A stretch of DNA of 34,315 bases from an uncultured delta proteobacterium (lineage in GTDB: Bacteria; Desulfobacterota; Desulfobulbia; Desulfobulbales; Desulfocapsaceae). The position numbers and the translations under genes are program-made. Below the pieces are notes generated by a model. The model was not told the origin of the DNA. It worked only from the letters and a program-made list of their open reading frames with translations, and did not search any database. Shown here piece by piece: positions 16,547 through 27,052 of the stretch. Positions within the stretch are counted from its first letter, which is position 1. Every line of letters starts with the position of its first letter. The stretch spans positions 1 to 34,315 of the forward strand of contig CAIUQR010000087.1 of assembly GCA_903901335.1 (NCBI GenBank). Direction: 5' to 3'.

Positions 16547-16575
16547 TTCATACACGGAATGGCCAGGCAAGTCAA
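16547..16575 (-). promoter_or_regulatory. Candidate promoter of the stand-alone receiver gene
   Basis: On the minus strand TTGACT (16570-16575) and TATGAA (16547-16552) have an ideal 17-base spacing in the gap after tex. The predicted leader is about 110 bases. This suggests the receiver gene is transcribed apart from ftsH-folP-tex. Confidence 0.4.
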
Positions 16576-16583
16576 TTGGAAAA

Positions 16584-18755
16584 TTATCGTCGAGGGTTGG
16601 CCCGGTCATGAAGTGATGGGCTGCTCACAAGAGGTCGATCCGTTTTCAGACTCAGTGAAATCCTGCCGCGGTCTTTATCCACCTCAAGGATTGTGACCGT
16701 GAGCTGCTGGCGGATTTTTACAATCTCGCCGGGGTCTTTGACATAGCGGTCGGCCAGTTGACTGATATGAATGAGTCCGTCCACATGCACTCCAATGTCG
16801 ACGAAGGCCCCGAATTTGGTAATATTTGAGATGATACCGGGGAGTTTCATGCCGGGCTGCAGATCATGAATGGTGTGCACGTCTTTTTTAAAAGAAAAGG
16901 GGGAGAAGACCGTCCGGGGATCCCGCCCCGGTTTTGCCAGTTCAGTCACGATATCGGTAAGCGTCGGTAAGCCCACAGTCGCGGAGATATATTTTCGGAT
17001 ATCAATCTGCTGTCTGGCCGCTTCGGAGTGGATCAGCATGTCCAGAGTGCAACCCGCATCTCTGGCCATTTTTTCAACGGTTGTGTACATCTCGGGATGT
17101 ATTCCGCTGCTGTCCAGAGGATAGGCACTGTTATGGATTCGGAGGAATCCGGCGCATTGCTCAAATGCCTTGGCGCCGAGACGGGGGACCTGCAGCAGCT
17201 CTTTCCGGCTGGTAAACGGCCCCTTCTCATTCCGGTAGTTGATGATGTTTTTAGCAAGCGCCGGTCCCAGGCCGGAGACATGGGTGAGAAGCTCCAGGCT
17301 GGCGTTGTTTACCTCGACACCTACGCTGTTGACACAGTTGATCACCACATCATCGAGACTGTTTTTCAATTCTGTCTGGTTGACATCATGTTGATACTGC
17401 CCGACACCTATGGATTTCGGATCGATCTTGACCAATTCCGCCAATGGGTCCTGCAGACGTCTGCCGATGGAGACTGCGCCCCTGACGGTGAGATCATGGT
17501 CGGGGAATTCGGCTCTGGCTGATGCGGAAGCCGAATAGATCGACGCCCCGTCTTCATTGACAAAGGTTACCAGCACGTTTTCCAGGGGAAGGGCGCGGAT
17601 GAAATCTTCCGTTTCCCGGCTGGCAGTGCCATTGCCGATGGCTATGGCCGTAATCCCGAATTTCTGCACAAGCCCTGTAACAGATCGGGCTGCCAGGCGA
17701 GCCTTTTCTCCATCATGGGTTGGGAAGATCGTCTCAAAATGAAGCAGTTTGCCGTGTTCGTCGAGACAGGCGAGTTTGGCTCCGGTGCGGAAGCCGGGGT
17801 CGAGGGCCAACACTCTCTTTGGCCCCAGCGGAGGGGCGAGGAGCAGTTCACGGATGTTGGCGGCAAAGACACCGATGGCCTCATCGTCTGCGGCCTTTTT
17901 CAGCTCCCGGTGCAGCTCGTTTTCCAATGAAGGGGCAAGGAGTCGCCGGTAACAGTCGTCGACGGCCGGGGACATCTGGCTGCTGAATCTCGAATTTTTA
18001 ACATAACGGGTATGCAGAAAACGGAGTGGTTCTTTTTCCGGGGGCCGGATTGAAATGGAGAGAAATTTCTCGTTTTCCCCGCGGAATATGGCCAGAAGCC
18101 GGTGCCCCGGTGCCTTGGCTGCTGCCTCTTGCCAGTCAAAGTAATCGCGGTATTTGGATGCCTCCGCCTCTTTCTTTTTTACAACCGTTGCGGTGATGAT
18201 GGCCCGGGTCGAAAAAATCTTCCGTAATGCACTGCGTGTTTGGGTGTCTTCACTTATCCATTCGGCAATGATATCGCGGGCGCCCGCCAAGGCCTCTTCT
18301 TCGGAGAAGACACCTTTGTCCGGATCAAGAAAAAGTTCCGGCTGGACGTTTTTCTGGAAAAAAATCGCCAGGGCCAATGGGGACAGGCCTTTTTCCGCTG
18401 CGATCATGCCGCGTGTCCGCCGTTTCGGGCGGTAGGGAAGATAGATGTCCTCGAGAGCCGTCAGGCCGGTTGCCGCAAGCAGCTGCTTGTGCAATTCCTC
18501 GGTGAGGATATCTCGACCTTCCAGCGATTCGAGGATGGCCATCCGTCGTTTATCAAGTTCGATAAGGGTCGCCAGCCGGTCCCGGATTTGGGCGATAAAA
18601 ACCTCGTCCAGCGAACCTGTCGCCTCCTTCCTGTACCTTGCGATAAAGGGAACAGTGGCCCCTTCCGTCAATAAGGCAGCGGTCCTTTGGACCTGATCAA
18701 GGGTGAGACCCAGGTCTCTGGCTATGATGTGGTGATGACTGTGCTGCTGGTTCAT
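16584..18755 (-). CDS. tex: Tex-family transcription accessory protein with S1 RNA-binding domain
   Basis: The 723 residues are close to the family's usual length. Tex is a cytoplasmic nucleic-acid-binding protein related to eukaryotic Spt6 and linked to transcription and RNA surveillance. The N-terminal helical region has VPFIARYRKEATGSLDE and the family signature YLPYRPKRRTRG. The YqgF-like RNase H fold follows (VLALDPGFRTGAKLA), then helix-hairpin-helix repeats (about 500-560, VGVEVNNASLELLTHVSGLG) and a C-terminal S1 domain (about 640-710, ITKFGAFVDIGVHVDGLIHIS). ATG 18755 is preceded by AAGG at 9 bases. It lies 46 bases after folP on the same strand and is probably co-transcribed from the ftsH promoter. 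Nothing is missing. Confidence 0.95.
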   Translation of the reverse strand: MNQQHSHHHIIARDLGLTLDQVQRTAALLTEGATVPFIARYRKEATGSLDEVFIAQIRDRLATLIELDKRRMAILESLEGRDILTEELHKQLLAATGLTALEDIYLPYRPKRRTRGMIAAEKGLSPLALAIFFQKNVQPELFLDPDKGVFSEEEALAGARDIIAEWISEDTQTRSALRKIFSTRAIITATVVKKKEAEASKYRDYFDWQEAAAKAPGHRLLAIFRGENEKFLSISIRPPEKEPLRFLHTRYVKNSRFSSQMSPAVDDCYRRLLAPSLENELHRELKKAADDEAIGVFAANIRELLLAPPLGPKRVLALDPGFRTGAKLACLDEHGKLLHFETIFPTHDGEKARLAARSVTGLVQKFGITAIAIGNGTASRETEDFIRALPLENVLVTFVNEDGASIYSASASARAEFPDHDLTVRGAVSIGRRLQDPLAELVKIDPKSIGVGQYQHDVNQTELKNSLDDVVINCVNSVGVEVNNASLELLTHVSGLGPALAKNIINYRNEKGPFTSRKELLQVPRLGAKAFEQCAGFLRIHNSAYPLDSSGIHPEMYTTVEKMARDAGCTLDMLIHSEAARQQIDIRKYISATVGLPTLTDIVTELAKPGRDPRTVFSPFSFKKDVHTIHDLQPGMKLPGIISNITKFGAFVDIGVHVDGLIHISQLADRYVKDPGEIVKIRQQLTVTILEVDKDRGRISLSLKTDRPLVSSPSLHDRANPRR

Positions 18756-18801
18756 CCTATGTTACCTTGGAGCCGGTTGAGAATGTGTACAGGCAGCGTT
18801 T

Positions 18802-19629
18802 TCAGGGGGCGTTTCGTATCGCCTCGGCAACGAGCAGCGCCTGTCGGGTCGAGGCCACATCGTGGACGCGGATAATCGCAACACCGCAGGCAGCCGTCAG
18901 GGCAGAGACAACAGCCGTGGGCAGATCGCGATGGGTTACGTCCAGACCGGTTATATCGCCCAGGAATCGCTTGCGTGAGTGACCGAGGAGCACCGGCAGC
19001 CCGAGCTCTGAAAAACGGTCCAGATGTTTCAGGATGGTGAGGTTGTGTTCCCGCGTCTTGCCGAAACCGATACCGGGATCAATGATCAACCTGTTGCGGT
19101 TTACACCTTTACTCTCGACCCAGGAGATCCGTTCACGAAAAAAATCCAGGATCTCCTCGACCACATTACCATACTGCGGTTTGATCTGCATCGTCTCGGG
19201 GGTTCCCTGCATATGCATGATGATAACCGGCGCCGTGGTTGTTTTGACCAGCGCAAGCATCTCCTTATCCTTACGCAGGGCCGATATATCGTTTATGATA
19301 TCAGCCCCGGCAGCCAGTGCCTTGCGGGCCACGGCGGCCTTGGTTGTGTCAATGGAGATCGATGTGGGATGGTTTTGCCGGATTTCCCTGATGACGGGAA
19401 TGACCCGTCGCAACTCTTCTTCGATGGAAACCGGCTCGGCATAGGGCCGGGTTGATTCTCCGCCGATATCGATGATATCGGCGCCTGCCGCGATCATCGC
19501 TTCAGCCTGTTCCAAGGCCGCCTGCTCAGAAAAGTGCCGTCCGCCATCGGAAAACGAATCAGGTGTCGTGTTGAGGATCCCCATGATCCGGACAGCTGCC
19601 GTCGGCAGAGGAATCTTGTTGTCAATCAA
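18802..19629 (-). CDS. folP: Dihydropteroate synthase
   Basis: The 275-residue TIM-barrel enzyme of folate synthesis condenses 6-hydroxymethyl-7,8-dihydropterin pyrophosphate with p-aminobenzoate and is the target of sulfonamides. Signatures present are MGILNTTPDSFSDGG near the N-terminus, GGESTRPYAEPV, the pterin-site stretch IDPGIGFGKT, and LLGHSRKRF with the catalytic Lys/Arg region. The start is a TTG at 19629 that overlaps the ftsH stop (TTGA). The only later in-frame Met (in MGILN) would cut into the first strand, so TTG is preferred. GAGGGG about 10 bases upstream, inside ftsH, can serve as ribosome-binding site. The tight overlap indicates translational coupling; an ftsH-folP pairing is known in many bacteria. 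Confidence 0.95.
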   Translation of the reverse strand: MIDNKIPLPTAAVRIMGILNTTPDSFSDGGRHFSEQAALEQAEAMIAAGADIIDIGGESTRPYAEPVSIEEELRRVIPVIREIRQNHPTSISIDTTKAAVARKALAAGADIINDISALRKDKEMLALVKTTTAPVIIMHMQGTPETMQIKPQYGNVVEEILDFFRERISWVESKGVNRNRLIIDPGIGFGKTREHNLTILKHLDRFSELGLPVLLGHSRKRFLGDITGLDVTHRDLPTAVVSALTAACGVAIIRVHDVASTRQALLVAEAIRNAP

Positions 19630-21608
19630 GCGTTAATGTCCCCCTCAAGGGAGGATTTCACAGGATCGGCACCGCGCAGCAGCTCTTCGCCGGAGTCCCC
19701 AACAGGGGTCGGGGCTTCGGGAGTAACCTCATCTGTTGTTTTTACCTGGGCCTCATTGGAAACGGTGGGTGGTGAGGTGGTGGCCGGTTGAGCTTTCCGG
19801 GGATATCTTTCGGGATGCAGCTCCGTCATGATCCTTTCAATATCAGTAAGGACAATAGTCTCCCTCTCCAGCAGCTCTTCCGCCATCCGGGTCAGAATGT
19901 CCGTATTCTTTTCAAGAAGCGCGATTGCGGTATCCTTTGCCTGCAGGATAATACCCTTTACGGCCACATCAATCTGCCGGGCCGTCTCTTCACTGAAATC
20001 GCGATGCTGGGCAATTTCCCGGCCGAGAAAGATCTGCTCTTCTTTTTTGCCGTAGGTGAGCGGCCCGAGTTCGTCACTCATACCCCATTCACAGACCATT
20101 CTTCTGGCAAGATCGGTGGCCCGCTCCAGGTCGTTGCCGGCCCCGGTGGTGATCTCATCAAAGATGATCTGTTCGGCAATCCTGCCGCCGAACAGGATAC
20201 AGAGGGTATTTTCCAGAAATTTCTTGGAATGGGTGTATTTTTCGTCGATGGGCAACTGCATGGTCAGCCCCAGAGCCCGGCCGCGCGGGATAATGGTCAC
20301 CTTGTGGATCGGGTCGGTATCCGGGAGCAGTTTGGCCACCAGGGCGTGGCCTGCCTCGTGGTAGGCCGTTACCTCTTTCTCCTTTTCGGTAATAATCATG
20401 GAGCGTCTCTCCGCACCCATCATGATTTTATCCTTGGCCTTTTCCAGCATCTCCAGATTGATCTCCAGTGCCCCGGTCCTGGCGGCCATCAGCGCTGCCT
20501 CGTTGACCAGGTTTTCCAGATCCGCCCCGGAAAAACCAGGGGTACCCCGGGCGAGGACCTCCATGTCCACGTTCGGTGACATCTTGGTCTTTTTTCCATA
20601 AATTTCGAGGATCTTTTTGCGTCCACCCACATCCGGTACCGGGACAATGACCTGGCGGTCAAAGCGGCCGGGACGGAGAAGTGCGGGGTCAAGGACATCC
20701 GGCCTGTTGGTGGCCGCAACGATGATCACGCCTTCGCTGGATTCAAAACCATCCATCTCGACCAGGAGCTGGTTCAAGGTCTGCTCACGCTCATCGTGGC
20801 CGCCGCCCAGTCCTGCACCTCTATGGCGGCCGACGGCGTCGATCTCGTCAATAAAAATGATGCAGGGGGCATTTTTCTTGCCCTGGGTAAAGAGGTCGCG
20901 AACACGGGAGGCCCCGACGCCGACGAACATCTCGACAAAATCGGAGCCGGATATCGTGAAAAACGGCACATCGGCCTCGCCGGCGATGGCCTTGGCCAGC
21001 AGGGTCTTGCCGGTACCCGGAGCGCCTGCCAGCAGGACACCCTTCGGGATGCGACCGCCCAGTTTTGTGAACTTCTGCGGATCCTTCAGGAAATCGATGA
21101 TCTCTTCCAGTTCCTCTTTGGCCTCGTCAATACCGGCCACATCCTCGAAGGTAAACTTGTTCTTGCCCCGTTCCATCAGGCGGGCCCGGGTCTTCCCGAA
21201 AGAGAGAGCCCCTCCCTTGCCGCCGCCCTGCATCTGGCGCATAAAGAAGATCCAGACACCGATCAGGAGCAGCATCGGGAACCAGGAGACGAAGATAGTC
21301 ATCCACCAGCTCTCTTTCTGGTTTTCCTGAACGGTGATATCCACTTCCGCCTTTCTGAGGGTTGGAATCAGTTCACTGTCATTGGCAGGGGAAATGGTCT
21401 GGAACGGTTTGCCGTCCTTCAAGGTGCCCGATATGACGTTGCCGCTGATAGTGACACGGTTGACCGTCTTGTTTTCGATGCTGGCCATGAACTGACTGTA
21501 GGTCAGCGAACTGGTATTGGGTTGTTGTTTGTTGAAAATATTGAAAAGCAGGATCATGGTCAGGCCAATCACCAGCCACATGCTGAGGTTTTTATAAAAT
21601 GTGTTCAA
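19626..21608 (-). CDS. ftsH: ATP-dependent zinc metalloprotease FtsH
   Basis: The 660-residue membrane-anchored AAA+ protease performs membrane-protein quality control and regulated proteolysis as a hexamer. It has two transmembrane segments (about 8-27 and 105-125) around a short periplasmic domain. The AAA module has Walker A GAPGTGKT (195-202), Walker [12 protein letters not shown] and the second region of homology [17 protein letters not shown]. The zinc protease motif HEAGH is at 417-421. The tail (about 600-660) is low-complexity, rich in Pro, Thr and Glu. The start is TTG 21608 with GGAGG 5 bases ahead, and the N-terminus [16 protein letters not shown] aligns with other FtsH starts. 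It is the first gene of ftsH-folP-tex. Confidence 0.96.
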   Translation of the reverse strand: MNTFYKNLSMWLVIGLTMILLFNIFNKQQPNTSSLTYSQFMASIENKTVNRVTISGNVISGTLKDGKPFQTISPANDSELIPTLRKAEVDITVQENQKESWWMTIFVSWFPMLLLIGVWIFFMRQMQGGGKGGALSFGKTRARLMERGKNKFTFEDVAGIDEAKEELEEIIDFLKDPQKFTKLGGRIPKGVLLAGAPGTGKTLLAKAIAGEADVPFFTISGSDFVEMFVGVGASRVRDLFTQGKKNAPCIIFIDEIDAVGRHRGAGLGGGHDEREQTLNQLLVEMDGFESSEGVIIVAATNRPDVLDPALLRPGRFDRQVIVPVPDVGGRKKILEIYGKKTKMSPNVDMEVLARGTPGFSGADLENLVNEAALMAARTGALEINLEMLEKAKDKIMMGAERRSMIITEKEKEVTAYHEAGHALVAKLLPDTDPIHKVTIIPRGRALGLTMQLPIDEKYTHSKKFLENTLCILFGGRIAEQIIFDEITTGAGNDLERATDLARRMVCEWGMSDELGPLTYGKKEEQIFLGREIAQHRDFSEETARQIDVAVKGIILQAKDTAIALLEKNTDILTRMAEELLERETIVLTDIERIMTELHPERYPRKAQPATTSPPTVSNEAQVKTTDEVTPEAPTPVGDSGEELLRGADPVKSSLEGDINA

Positions 21609-21716
21609 AGAGTCCTCCGGTGGCTCCTGAAAAATATCAAATGGCCGTTATCTGCTCATTTCAGGGTGTAGAAGCGGTTACGGTCTGATGTGTCGTTGTC
21701 CCGTACAGATTTCATA

Positions 21717-21744
21717 ATTGTAAAGCATAATTATCGTATGTCGA
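21717..21744 (-). promoter_or_regulatory. Candidate promoter of ftsH-folP-tex
   Basis: On the minus strand TCGACA (21739-21744) and TACAAT (21717-21722) lie 16 bases apart in the gap after carB. Each hexamer matches five of six consensus bases. The predicted leader is about 100 bases. Confidence 0.45.
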
Positions 21745-21764
21745 GTTGGAAAGCCAGTTTTTTT

Positions 21765-24700
21765 CTATTGGACCTTCTTTGTGAAATACTGGACCGGATT
21801 GACCCCGATACTGGTCTCTCTCATTTCCTGCAGCGCCATGACCAGGGCAGCGGCACCGGTCGCCGTGGTAGTGTACGGAATATGAAAATCGAGAGCGGCC
21901 CGTCGGATTGTGTAGGAGTCCTCCGTGGTCCGTTTGCCAAGTGACGTGTTCACAATCCAGGAAATATCCATATCCTGGATCCTGTCCAGGATATGGGGAC
22001 GCCCCTGGGAGATCTTGTTCACCTTCGTACAGATAACCTTATTCTCTTGCAGATAGTTGGCCGTCCCGTCGGTTGCAAGCACGACAAAACCTAGCTCGAC
22101 CAGGTCCCTTGCCACCGCTACCATAGCCTTCTTGTCGCTGTCACGGACGCTTATGAAGACATTTCCGGAGACCGGGAGCCTGGAGCCTGCGGCAAGGAAG
22201 GCTTTAGCGATGGCCAGTCCCAGGTTGTCGTCGATACCCATAACCTCGCCGGTGGATTTCATCTCCGGGCCGAGCAGGGTGTCGACCTTCGGAAAACGGT
22301 CAAACGGAAAGACGGCCTCCTTCACTGCCCAGTGATTGACAACCACCTCTTTTGTCAGGCCGAGTTCGGGAAGGGTGGCGCCCAGCATGATCTTGGTGGC
22401 CAGCTTGGCGAGCGGCACACCGGTGGCCTTGCTGACAAAGGGTACGGTCCGTGAGGCCCGTGGATTAACCTCCAGAACATAGAGATCATGGTCTTTGATC
22501 GCGAACTGGACATTCATCAGCCCGATGACCCCGAGTTCCTCGGCCATGGCCCTGCTTGCCCGTTTGATTTCGTCGATCAGCTCTGCCGAGAGTGTATGCG
22601 GAGGCAGCACGCAGGAGGAGTCGCCCGAGTGGATACCGGCCTCTTCGATATGCTCCATGATGCCGCCGATCACCGTCATTTTTCCGTCGCAGATCGCATC
22701 CACATCCACCTCGATTGCATCCTGCAGGAACTTGTCGATCAGTACCGGATGTTCCTGGATGGTCCCGCCGACCGCCTGCATGAAGTCCCTGATGCCCTGA
22801 TCGGTATAGACGATACGCATGTCCCGGCCGCCAAGCACATAGGAGGGCCGGACAACCACCGGATAGCCGATCCGGTGCGCGGCAGCCAGCGCCTCTTCCA
22901 GGGTCTTGGCCGTGTCATTTTCGGGCTGCCGGAGATTCAGCTTCTGCAGAAACTGCTGGAAACGCCTGCGGTCTTCCGCCCGGTCGATCGCGTCGGGCGG
23001 TGTGCCGATGATCTTGACCCCGGCCTGTTCGAGCGCTACGGCCAGGTTGAGCGGGGTCTGGCCGCCGAACTGGACGATGACCCCGTCCGGTTTTTCCTGG
23101 TCGATGATGTTCAGGACATCCTCCCTGGTCAAGGGTTCGAAATAGAGCTTGTCCGAGGTGTCGTAGTCGGTGGAGACCGTCTCCGGGTTCGAGTTGATCA
23201 TGATCGATTCGACGCCGATTTCTCTGAGCGCAAAAGCTGCATGCACACAGCAGTAGTCAAACTCGATCCCCTGGCCGATCCGGTTCGGGCCGCCGCCCAG
23301 AATGACGATCTTTTTCCGGTCGCTGATCTTGGCCTCGTTTTCCATCTCGTAGGTGGAATAATAGTACGGGGTATAGGATTCGAATTCGGCGGCGCAGGTA
23401 TCCACCAGCTTGTAAACCGGAAGCACTGCCAGTTTTTTCCGCAGAGCACGAACATCGTTTCTCGATGTCCCTGTGAGATAGGATATCTGCCGGTCCGAAA
23501 ATCCTTCCCCCTTGCACCTTCTTAAAAAATCGGCGTCAAGGCCCTGGAAACCGCGCTGCCGGATGAGCCTTTCGGTTGCGACGATCTGCTGCAGGTTCTG
23601 CAGGAACCAGGGGTCGATTTGGGTCAGCTCGTACAGACGAGCGATGGACATGTCCCGCTCGAGAGCCTCGTGGATATAGGCTACCCGTTTCGAGTTCGGG
23701 ATCCGCAGTCCCTTGTCCAGGTCCTCCGGCTCCAGGTGGCCAAGCACATCCTTACCGTCGCCGCCGAAACCGAAACGGCCCGTTTCGAGCGAACGCATGC
23801 CCTTCTGGAAGGCTTCCTTGAAGGTCCGGCCGATGGCCATGGTCTCGCCGACCGATTTCATCGCCGTAGTCAGGATATCGTCGGCCTCCGGGAACTTTTC
23901 GAAGGTCCAGCGGGGAATTTTGACCACACAGTAGTCGATGGAGGGCTCAAATGAGGCGTAGGTCTCCCGAGTGATGTCGTTTTTGATCTCATCCAGGGTG
24001 TAGCCGACGGCCAGTTTGGCGGCGATTTTGGCGATCGGAAAGCCGGTGGCCTTCGAGGCCAGAGCCGAACTTCTGGAGACCCGGGGGTTCATCTCGATGA
24101 CCATCAACTCGCCATCCGCCGGATTGACCGCGAACTGGACGTTGGAGCCGCCGGTCTCAACCCCGATTTCGCGGATGATGGCAATGGCTGCATCCCGCAT
24201 CTCCTGGTATTCCCGGTCAGTGAGGGTCTGGGCCGGGGCGACGGTGATCGAATCGCCGGTGTGGACTCCCATTGCATCCATGTTTTCGATGGAGCAGATG
24301 ATCACGACATTATCGTTCTTGTCCCGCATCACCTCGAGTTCGAATTCCTTCCAGCCGAGCAGGCTTCGCTCCAGCATGATCTCGCTCGTCATCGACAGAT
24401 CAAGTCCGGAGGTGCAGAGTGTTTCCAGCTCCTGACGGTTATAGGCGACGCCGCCGCCGGTGCCGCCCAGGGTAAAGCTCGGCCGGACGATAATCGGGAA
24501 GCCGATCGCATCGGCTGCAGCCATGGCTTCGGCCCTGGTATGGACGATGGCCGATTCCGGGACCTTCAGGCCGATGGCCTGCATTGCGCTCCGGAACTCT
24601 TCTCTGCCTTCCGCTTTTTTAATCACAGCGATATCGGCGGCCAGAAGTTCGACATTGTACTTGTCGAGTATTCCGGTCTCGGCCACCATGATGGCGACGT

Positions 24701-24989
24701 TCAGTGCGGTCTGGCCGCCCAGCGTCGGCAGCAGCGCGTCAGGCCGCTCCTTCTCGATGACCTTGATGACCATCTCCGGGGTGATCGGCTCGATATAGGT
24801 GGCGTCGGCAAGCTCCGGGTCGGTCATGATCGTGGCCGGGTTGGAGTTGATCAGGACAATCTCGTATCCCTCCTCCTTCAGCGCCTTGACCGCCTGGGCT
24901 CCGGAATAATCGAATTCGCAGGCCTGGCTGATGATGATCGGTCCGGAGCCGATAATGAGGATTTTATGAATATCAGTTCGTTTCGGCAT
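21765..24989 (-). CDS. carB: Carbamoyl-phosphate synthase large subunit
   Basis: At 1074 residues this is the standard length. The enzyme forms carbamoyl phosphate from bicarbonate, two ATP and ammonia channelled from the CarA glutaminase, feeding arginine and pyrimidine synthesis. The two duplicated ATP-grasp halves are visible: the first starts [22 protein letters not shown], with [13 protein letters not shown] and [12 protein letters not shown]; the second starts [21 protein letters not shown], with [13 protein letters not shown] and [11 protein letters not shown]. The C-terminal methylglyoxal-synthase-like domain (about 940-1074), the allosteric site for UMP and ornithine in characterised enzymes, is present. 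It lies 80 bases downstream of carA on the same strand. No terminator was recognised after it. The gene looks intact. Confidence 0.97.
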   Translation of the reverse strand: MPKRTDIHKILIIGSGPIIISQACEFDYSGAQAVKALKEEGYEIVLINSNPATIMTDPELADATYIEPITPEMVIKVIEKERPDALLPTLGGQTALNVAIMVAETGILDKYNVELLAADIAVIKKAEGREEFRSAMQAIGLKVPESAIVHTRAEAMAAADAIGFPIIVRPSFTLGGTGGGVAYNRQELETLCTSGLDLSMTSEIMLERSLLGWKEFELEVMRDKNDNVVIICSIENMDAMGVHTGDSITVAPAQTLTDREYQEMRDAAIAIIREIGVETGGSNVQFAVNPADGELMVIEMNPRVSRSSALASKATGFPIAKIAAKLAVGYTLDEIKNDITRETYASFEPSIDYCVVKIPRWTFEKFPEADDILTTAMKSVGETMAIGRTFKEAFQKGMRSLETGRFGFGGDGKDVLGHLEPEDLDKGLRIPNSKRVAYIHEALERDMSIARLYELTQIDPWFLQNLQQIVATERLIRQRGFQGLDADFLRRCKGEGFSDRQISYLTGTSRNDVRALRKKLAVLPVYKLVDTCAAEFESYTPYYYSTYEMENEAKISDRKKIVILGGGPNRIGQGIEFDYCCVHAAFALREIGVESIMINSNPETVSTDYDTSDKLYFEPLTREDVLNIIDQEKPDGVIVQFGGQTPLNLAVALEQAGVKIIGTPPDAIDRAEDRRRFQQFLQKLNLRQPENDTAKTLEEALAAAHRIGYPVVVRPSYVLGGRDMRIVYTDQGIRDFMQAVGGTIQEHPVLIDKFLQDAIEVDVDAICDGKMTVIGGIMEHIEEAGIHSGDSSCVLPPHTLSAELIDEIKRASRAMAEELGVIGLMNVQFAIKDHDLYVLEVNPRASRTVPFVSKATGVPLAKLATKIMLGATLPELGLTKEVVVNHWAVKEAVFPFDRFPKVDTLLGPEMKSTGEVMGIDDNLGLAIAKAFLAAGSRLPVSGNVFISVRDSDKKAMVAVARDLVELGFVVLATDGTANYLQENKVICTKVNKISQGRPHILDRIQDMDISWIVNTSLGKRTTEDSYTIRRAALDFHIPYTTTATGAAALVMALQEMRETSIGVNPVQYFTKKVQ

Positions 24990-25069
24990 AATATGTCTGC
25001 TTTCAGGTCAGAAGTGGGGTCTGGTATTTTCCTATCGATAGGGGCCGGCAATGGATGCGCATCGGTCAA

Positions 25070-26191
25070 TTATCCTCGGATCATGGAAATAAAACGATCA
25101 AACAGGTAGAGAGCATCATGGGGTCCCGGTGCATGCTCCGGGTGATATTGGACCGAGAAGGCCGGAAATTTTCTGTGCCGCATTCCTTCGTTGCTGCCGT
25201 CGTTGAGGTTAATATGGGTGATCTCGATATCCTCCGGATTCAGGGAGTTCGGGTCGACGCAGAAGCCGTGATTCTGGGCGGTGATCTCGACATGGCCGGT
25301 GGTCAGGTCCTTTACCGGCTGGTTGCCGCCGCGATGACCGAACTTCAGTTTATAGGTCGTGCCGCCATAGGCCAGGCCCATCATCTGGTGGCCAAGGCAG
25401 ATCCCGAAAATCGGGATTTTTCCGAGGAGTTCCCGGACGGTTCCCACCACCCCCTGCACGCCTGCAGGATCACCCGGACCGTTGGAGAGGAAGACGCCGT
25501 CCGGCTTCATGGCGAGCACGGTCCGGGCATCGGTCGTGGCCGGTACCGCCTGCACCAGGCAGCCCTTTTCAGTCAGGATCCGAAGCTGGTTGTATTTGAT
25601 CCCGAAATCGAAGGCGACAATCTTCAAGGGCTTTGCCACATTGCTCCGGGCGGTGGAAAAATTGGTGCCGGGCACGGGGCCGCCCGCCGTCCAGCCGAAG
25701 GGCTCGGTGCAGGTCACCCGTTCTACCATGTCCACTCCGATAAGACCAGTCCAGGCCCGGGCACGGTCGACGAGTGAATCACGGTCAAGATCCTCGGTTG
25801 AGACGATCCCCTTCAACGCCCCTGCCGTGCGGATATGCCGGACCAATGCCCTGGTATCAAAGCCCTCAACTCCGAGGACGCCGTATTTCTTCAGGAAATC
25901 GGCAAGGGTCATGGTCGAGCGGAAATTGGACGGAATGCGGTTGTACTCTTTGACCAGGAAAGCCATCGGGTGGACAGCCGCCGATTCCATGTCGTCCGAA
26001 TTGATACCGTAATTGCCTATCAGAGGATAGGTCATAGTGACGATCTGGCCGGTATAGGACGGGTCGGTCAGGACCTCCTGATAGCCGCTCATGGAGGTGT
26101 TGAAGACGATTTCCCCGACTGCCTCTCCGGGACCGGTAAAAGAGTGTCCCTCGAAGAGTGTGCCGTCTTCAAGGGCGATGAGTGCTTTCAT
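25070..26191 (-). CDS. carA: Carbamoyl-phosphate synthase small (glutaminase) subunit
   Basis: The 373-residue class I glutamine amidotransferase releases ammonia from glutamine for CarB. The N-terminal domain has the family motif [17 protein letters not shown]. The glutaminase domain has the nucleophile elbow GICLGHQMM (C265) and the catalytic His-Glu in [10 protein letters not shown] near the C-terminus. I place the start at ATG 26191 ([10 protein letters not shown]), preceded by AAGGA at 7 bases. The frame stays open upstream to 26356, but those extra 55 residues do not resemble the family and would lack a ribosome-binding site. It is the first gene of carAB, behind an apparently long leader. 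Confidence 0.96.
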   Translation of the reverse strand: MKALIALEDGTLFEGHSFTGPGEAVGEIVFNTSMSGYQEVLTDPSYTGQIVTMTYPLIGNYGINSDDMESAAVHPMAFLVKEYNRIPSNFRSTMTLADFLKKYGVLGVEGFDTRALVRHIRTAGALKGIVSTEDLDRDSLVDRARAWTGLIGVDMVERVTCTEPFGWTAGGPVPGTNFSTARSNVAKPLKIVAFDFGIKYNQLRILTEKGCLVQAVPATTDARTVLAMKPDGVFLSNGPGDPAGVQGVVGTVRELLGKIPIFGICLGHQMMGLAYGGTTYKLKFGHRGGNQPVKDLTTGHVEITAQNHGFCVDPNSLNPEDIEITHINLNDGSNEGMRHRKFPAFSVQYHPEHAPGPHDALYLFDRFISMIRG

Positions 26192-26284
26192 GCGTTGTTC
26201 CTTCGTTTGTGCCCGTCTCTGGATGGCTGACTTCCGTCGAATTGAAGGATGCTCGAAAGTCAGATGCCTTTGCATTGATCTGTA

Positions 26285-26300
26285 AGCCCGATAAACGGGA
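26285..26300. repeat. 16-base hairpin element, copy 2 (carA leader)
   Basis: AGCCCGATAAACGGGA here is identical to 2487-2502. Read in the direction of carA it forms CCCG-TTTAT-CGGG, a short GC hairpin with a 5-base loop. Confidence 0.7.
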
Positions 26301-26482
26301 CTATTTTCAGTACTCCCCTGAGGGATATACGTTCCTTCACGAAAAATTTTTCGCAAAAAACATGCGTGCTGCCGGACTGCGGGGAGGGTGAGAGTGACGG
26401 TTTGCTTATGATCGGTGCATCATGCGTCAAGCAGACTGCCCCCGTTATTTAACTATACAAGTCGAGCAGGCAAAATCGTAGT

Positions 26483-26511
26483 ATTTAACTCGGAAAATTG
26501 TTTTTCGTCAA
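26483..26511 (-). promoter_or_regulatory. Candidate promoter of carAB
   Basis: On the minus strand TTGACG (26506-26511) and TTAAAT (26483-26488) are spaced by 17 bases. The -35 is strong and the -10 modest. A second A/T-rich box (TATAGT near 26450) offers an alternative. Confidence 0.35.
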
Positions 26512-26562
26512 CAGGAATCGGGGAACTGCCCCAGGGAACTCAACCGTCTTGGCGCGGGCATA

Positions 26563-26790
26563 CTAATCGGAGTGCGGCCAGGGGCTGTTATTTGCCTCTT
26601 CCATGAAATAACAGAAACGGTCCCAGGTGAATTCGCGGTGGGATATCGGACAGCGGAAGGAGACCTTCCGGTCCGTAACCTCGATGACCTCCCAGTCTCC
26701 ATGCCGGGGACCATCTGCGATATAAATCTTTTGTCCTGCCTGGAACGGGTATGATCGAAACGTAATGACAGTGTGGTTTTGGCTGGTCAC
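26563..26790 (-). CDS. Small uncharacterised protein (75 aa)
   Basis: I do not recognise a named family. The protein is soluble, with no signal peptide or membrane segment. Its middle reads QKIYIADGPRHGDWEVIEV and then RCPISHREFTWDRFCYF, aromatic-rich with two Cys residues. The pattern of short strands with Gly turns suggests a small beta-barrel-like or SH3-like fold; this is inference. The GTG start is well supported: AGGAG lies 6 bases upstream. It is transcribed in the same direction as carA but is separated from it by about 370 bases that seem to hold the carA promoter, so it is probably its own unit. Confidence 0.65.
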   Translation of the reverse strand: MTSQNHTVITFRSYPFQAGQKIYIADGPRHGDWEVIEVTDRKVSFRCPISHREFTWDRFCYFMEEANNSPWPHSD

Positions 26791-27052
26791 AGTCTTCTCC
26801 TGTAAGATGTCTTTGGTGTCTGTCCGGACTCAAGAATCATCAAACATGTCCTCTCAGTATTTGTCAAGCTGCTATCTCAAATGAAAATGAAAATGATTTA
26901 TGAAGGGATGAGGAGAACATATTTTCCTTTGTTTCCGTTAATTGCGACTGTATATTACAAAAAATCCGGCTCAATGCAGTTGAGCGGCCAGGGATTTGGA
27001 CAAACGCATAAAAGTTGTTAAGGCAGAGCCATCTGCAAGGAGATTTTACGAT

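Larger units (their letters stand above)
26192..26562. other. carA upstream region with long putative leader
   Basis: No gene is seen in these 371 bases. The region holds a candidate promoter (26483-26511), giving a predicted leader of nearly 300 bases. Within the leader are a hairpin element (26285-26300) shared with the decarboxylase upstream region, a perfect 14-base palindrome CGAAAAATTTTTCG (26340-26353), and CCCTGAGGG. No T tract or recognisable riboswitch was found. Confidence 0.55.

Noticed and set aside
22488..23525. 345-codon plus-strand open frame inside carB
   Set aside because: It is a shadow of the GC-rich carB coding strand, has no family resemblance, and carB is unmistakable.
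26192..26356. 55-residue N-terminal extension of CarA
   Set aside because: CarA proteins begin at the [10 protein letters not shown] position, and AAGGA precedes that ATG.
26879..26905. Fur-box-like run of ATGAAAATGAAAATGATTT
   Set aside because: It lacks the dyad symmetry of a Fur site and is explained by simple repetition.
26969..26985. Hairpin GCTCAA-TGCAG-TTGAGC upstream of the transglycosylase, considered as a c-di-GMP riboswitch
   Set aside because: The conserved riboswitch core sequences are absent; it is only a short stem-loop.
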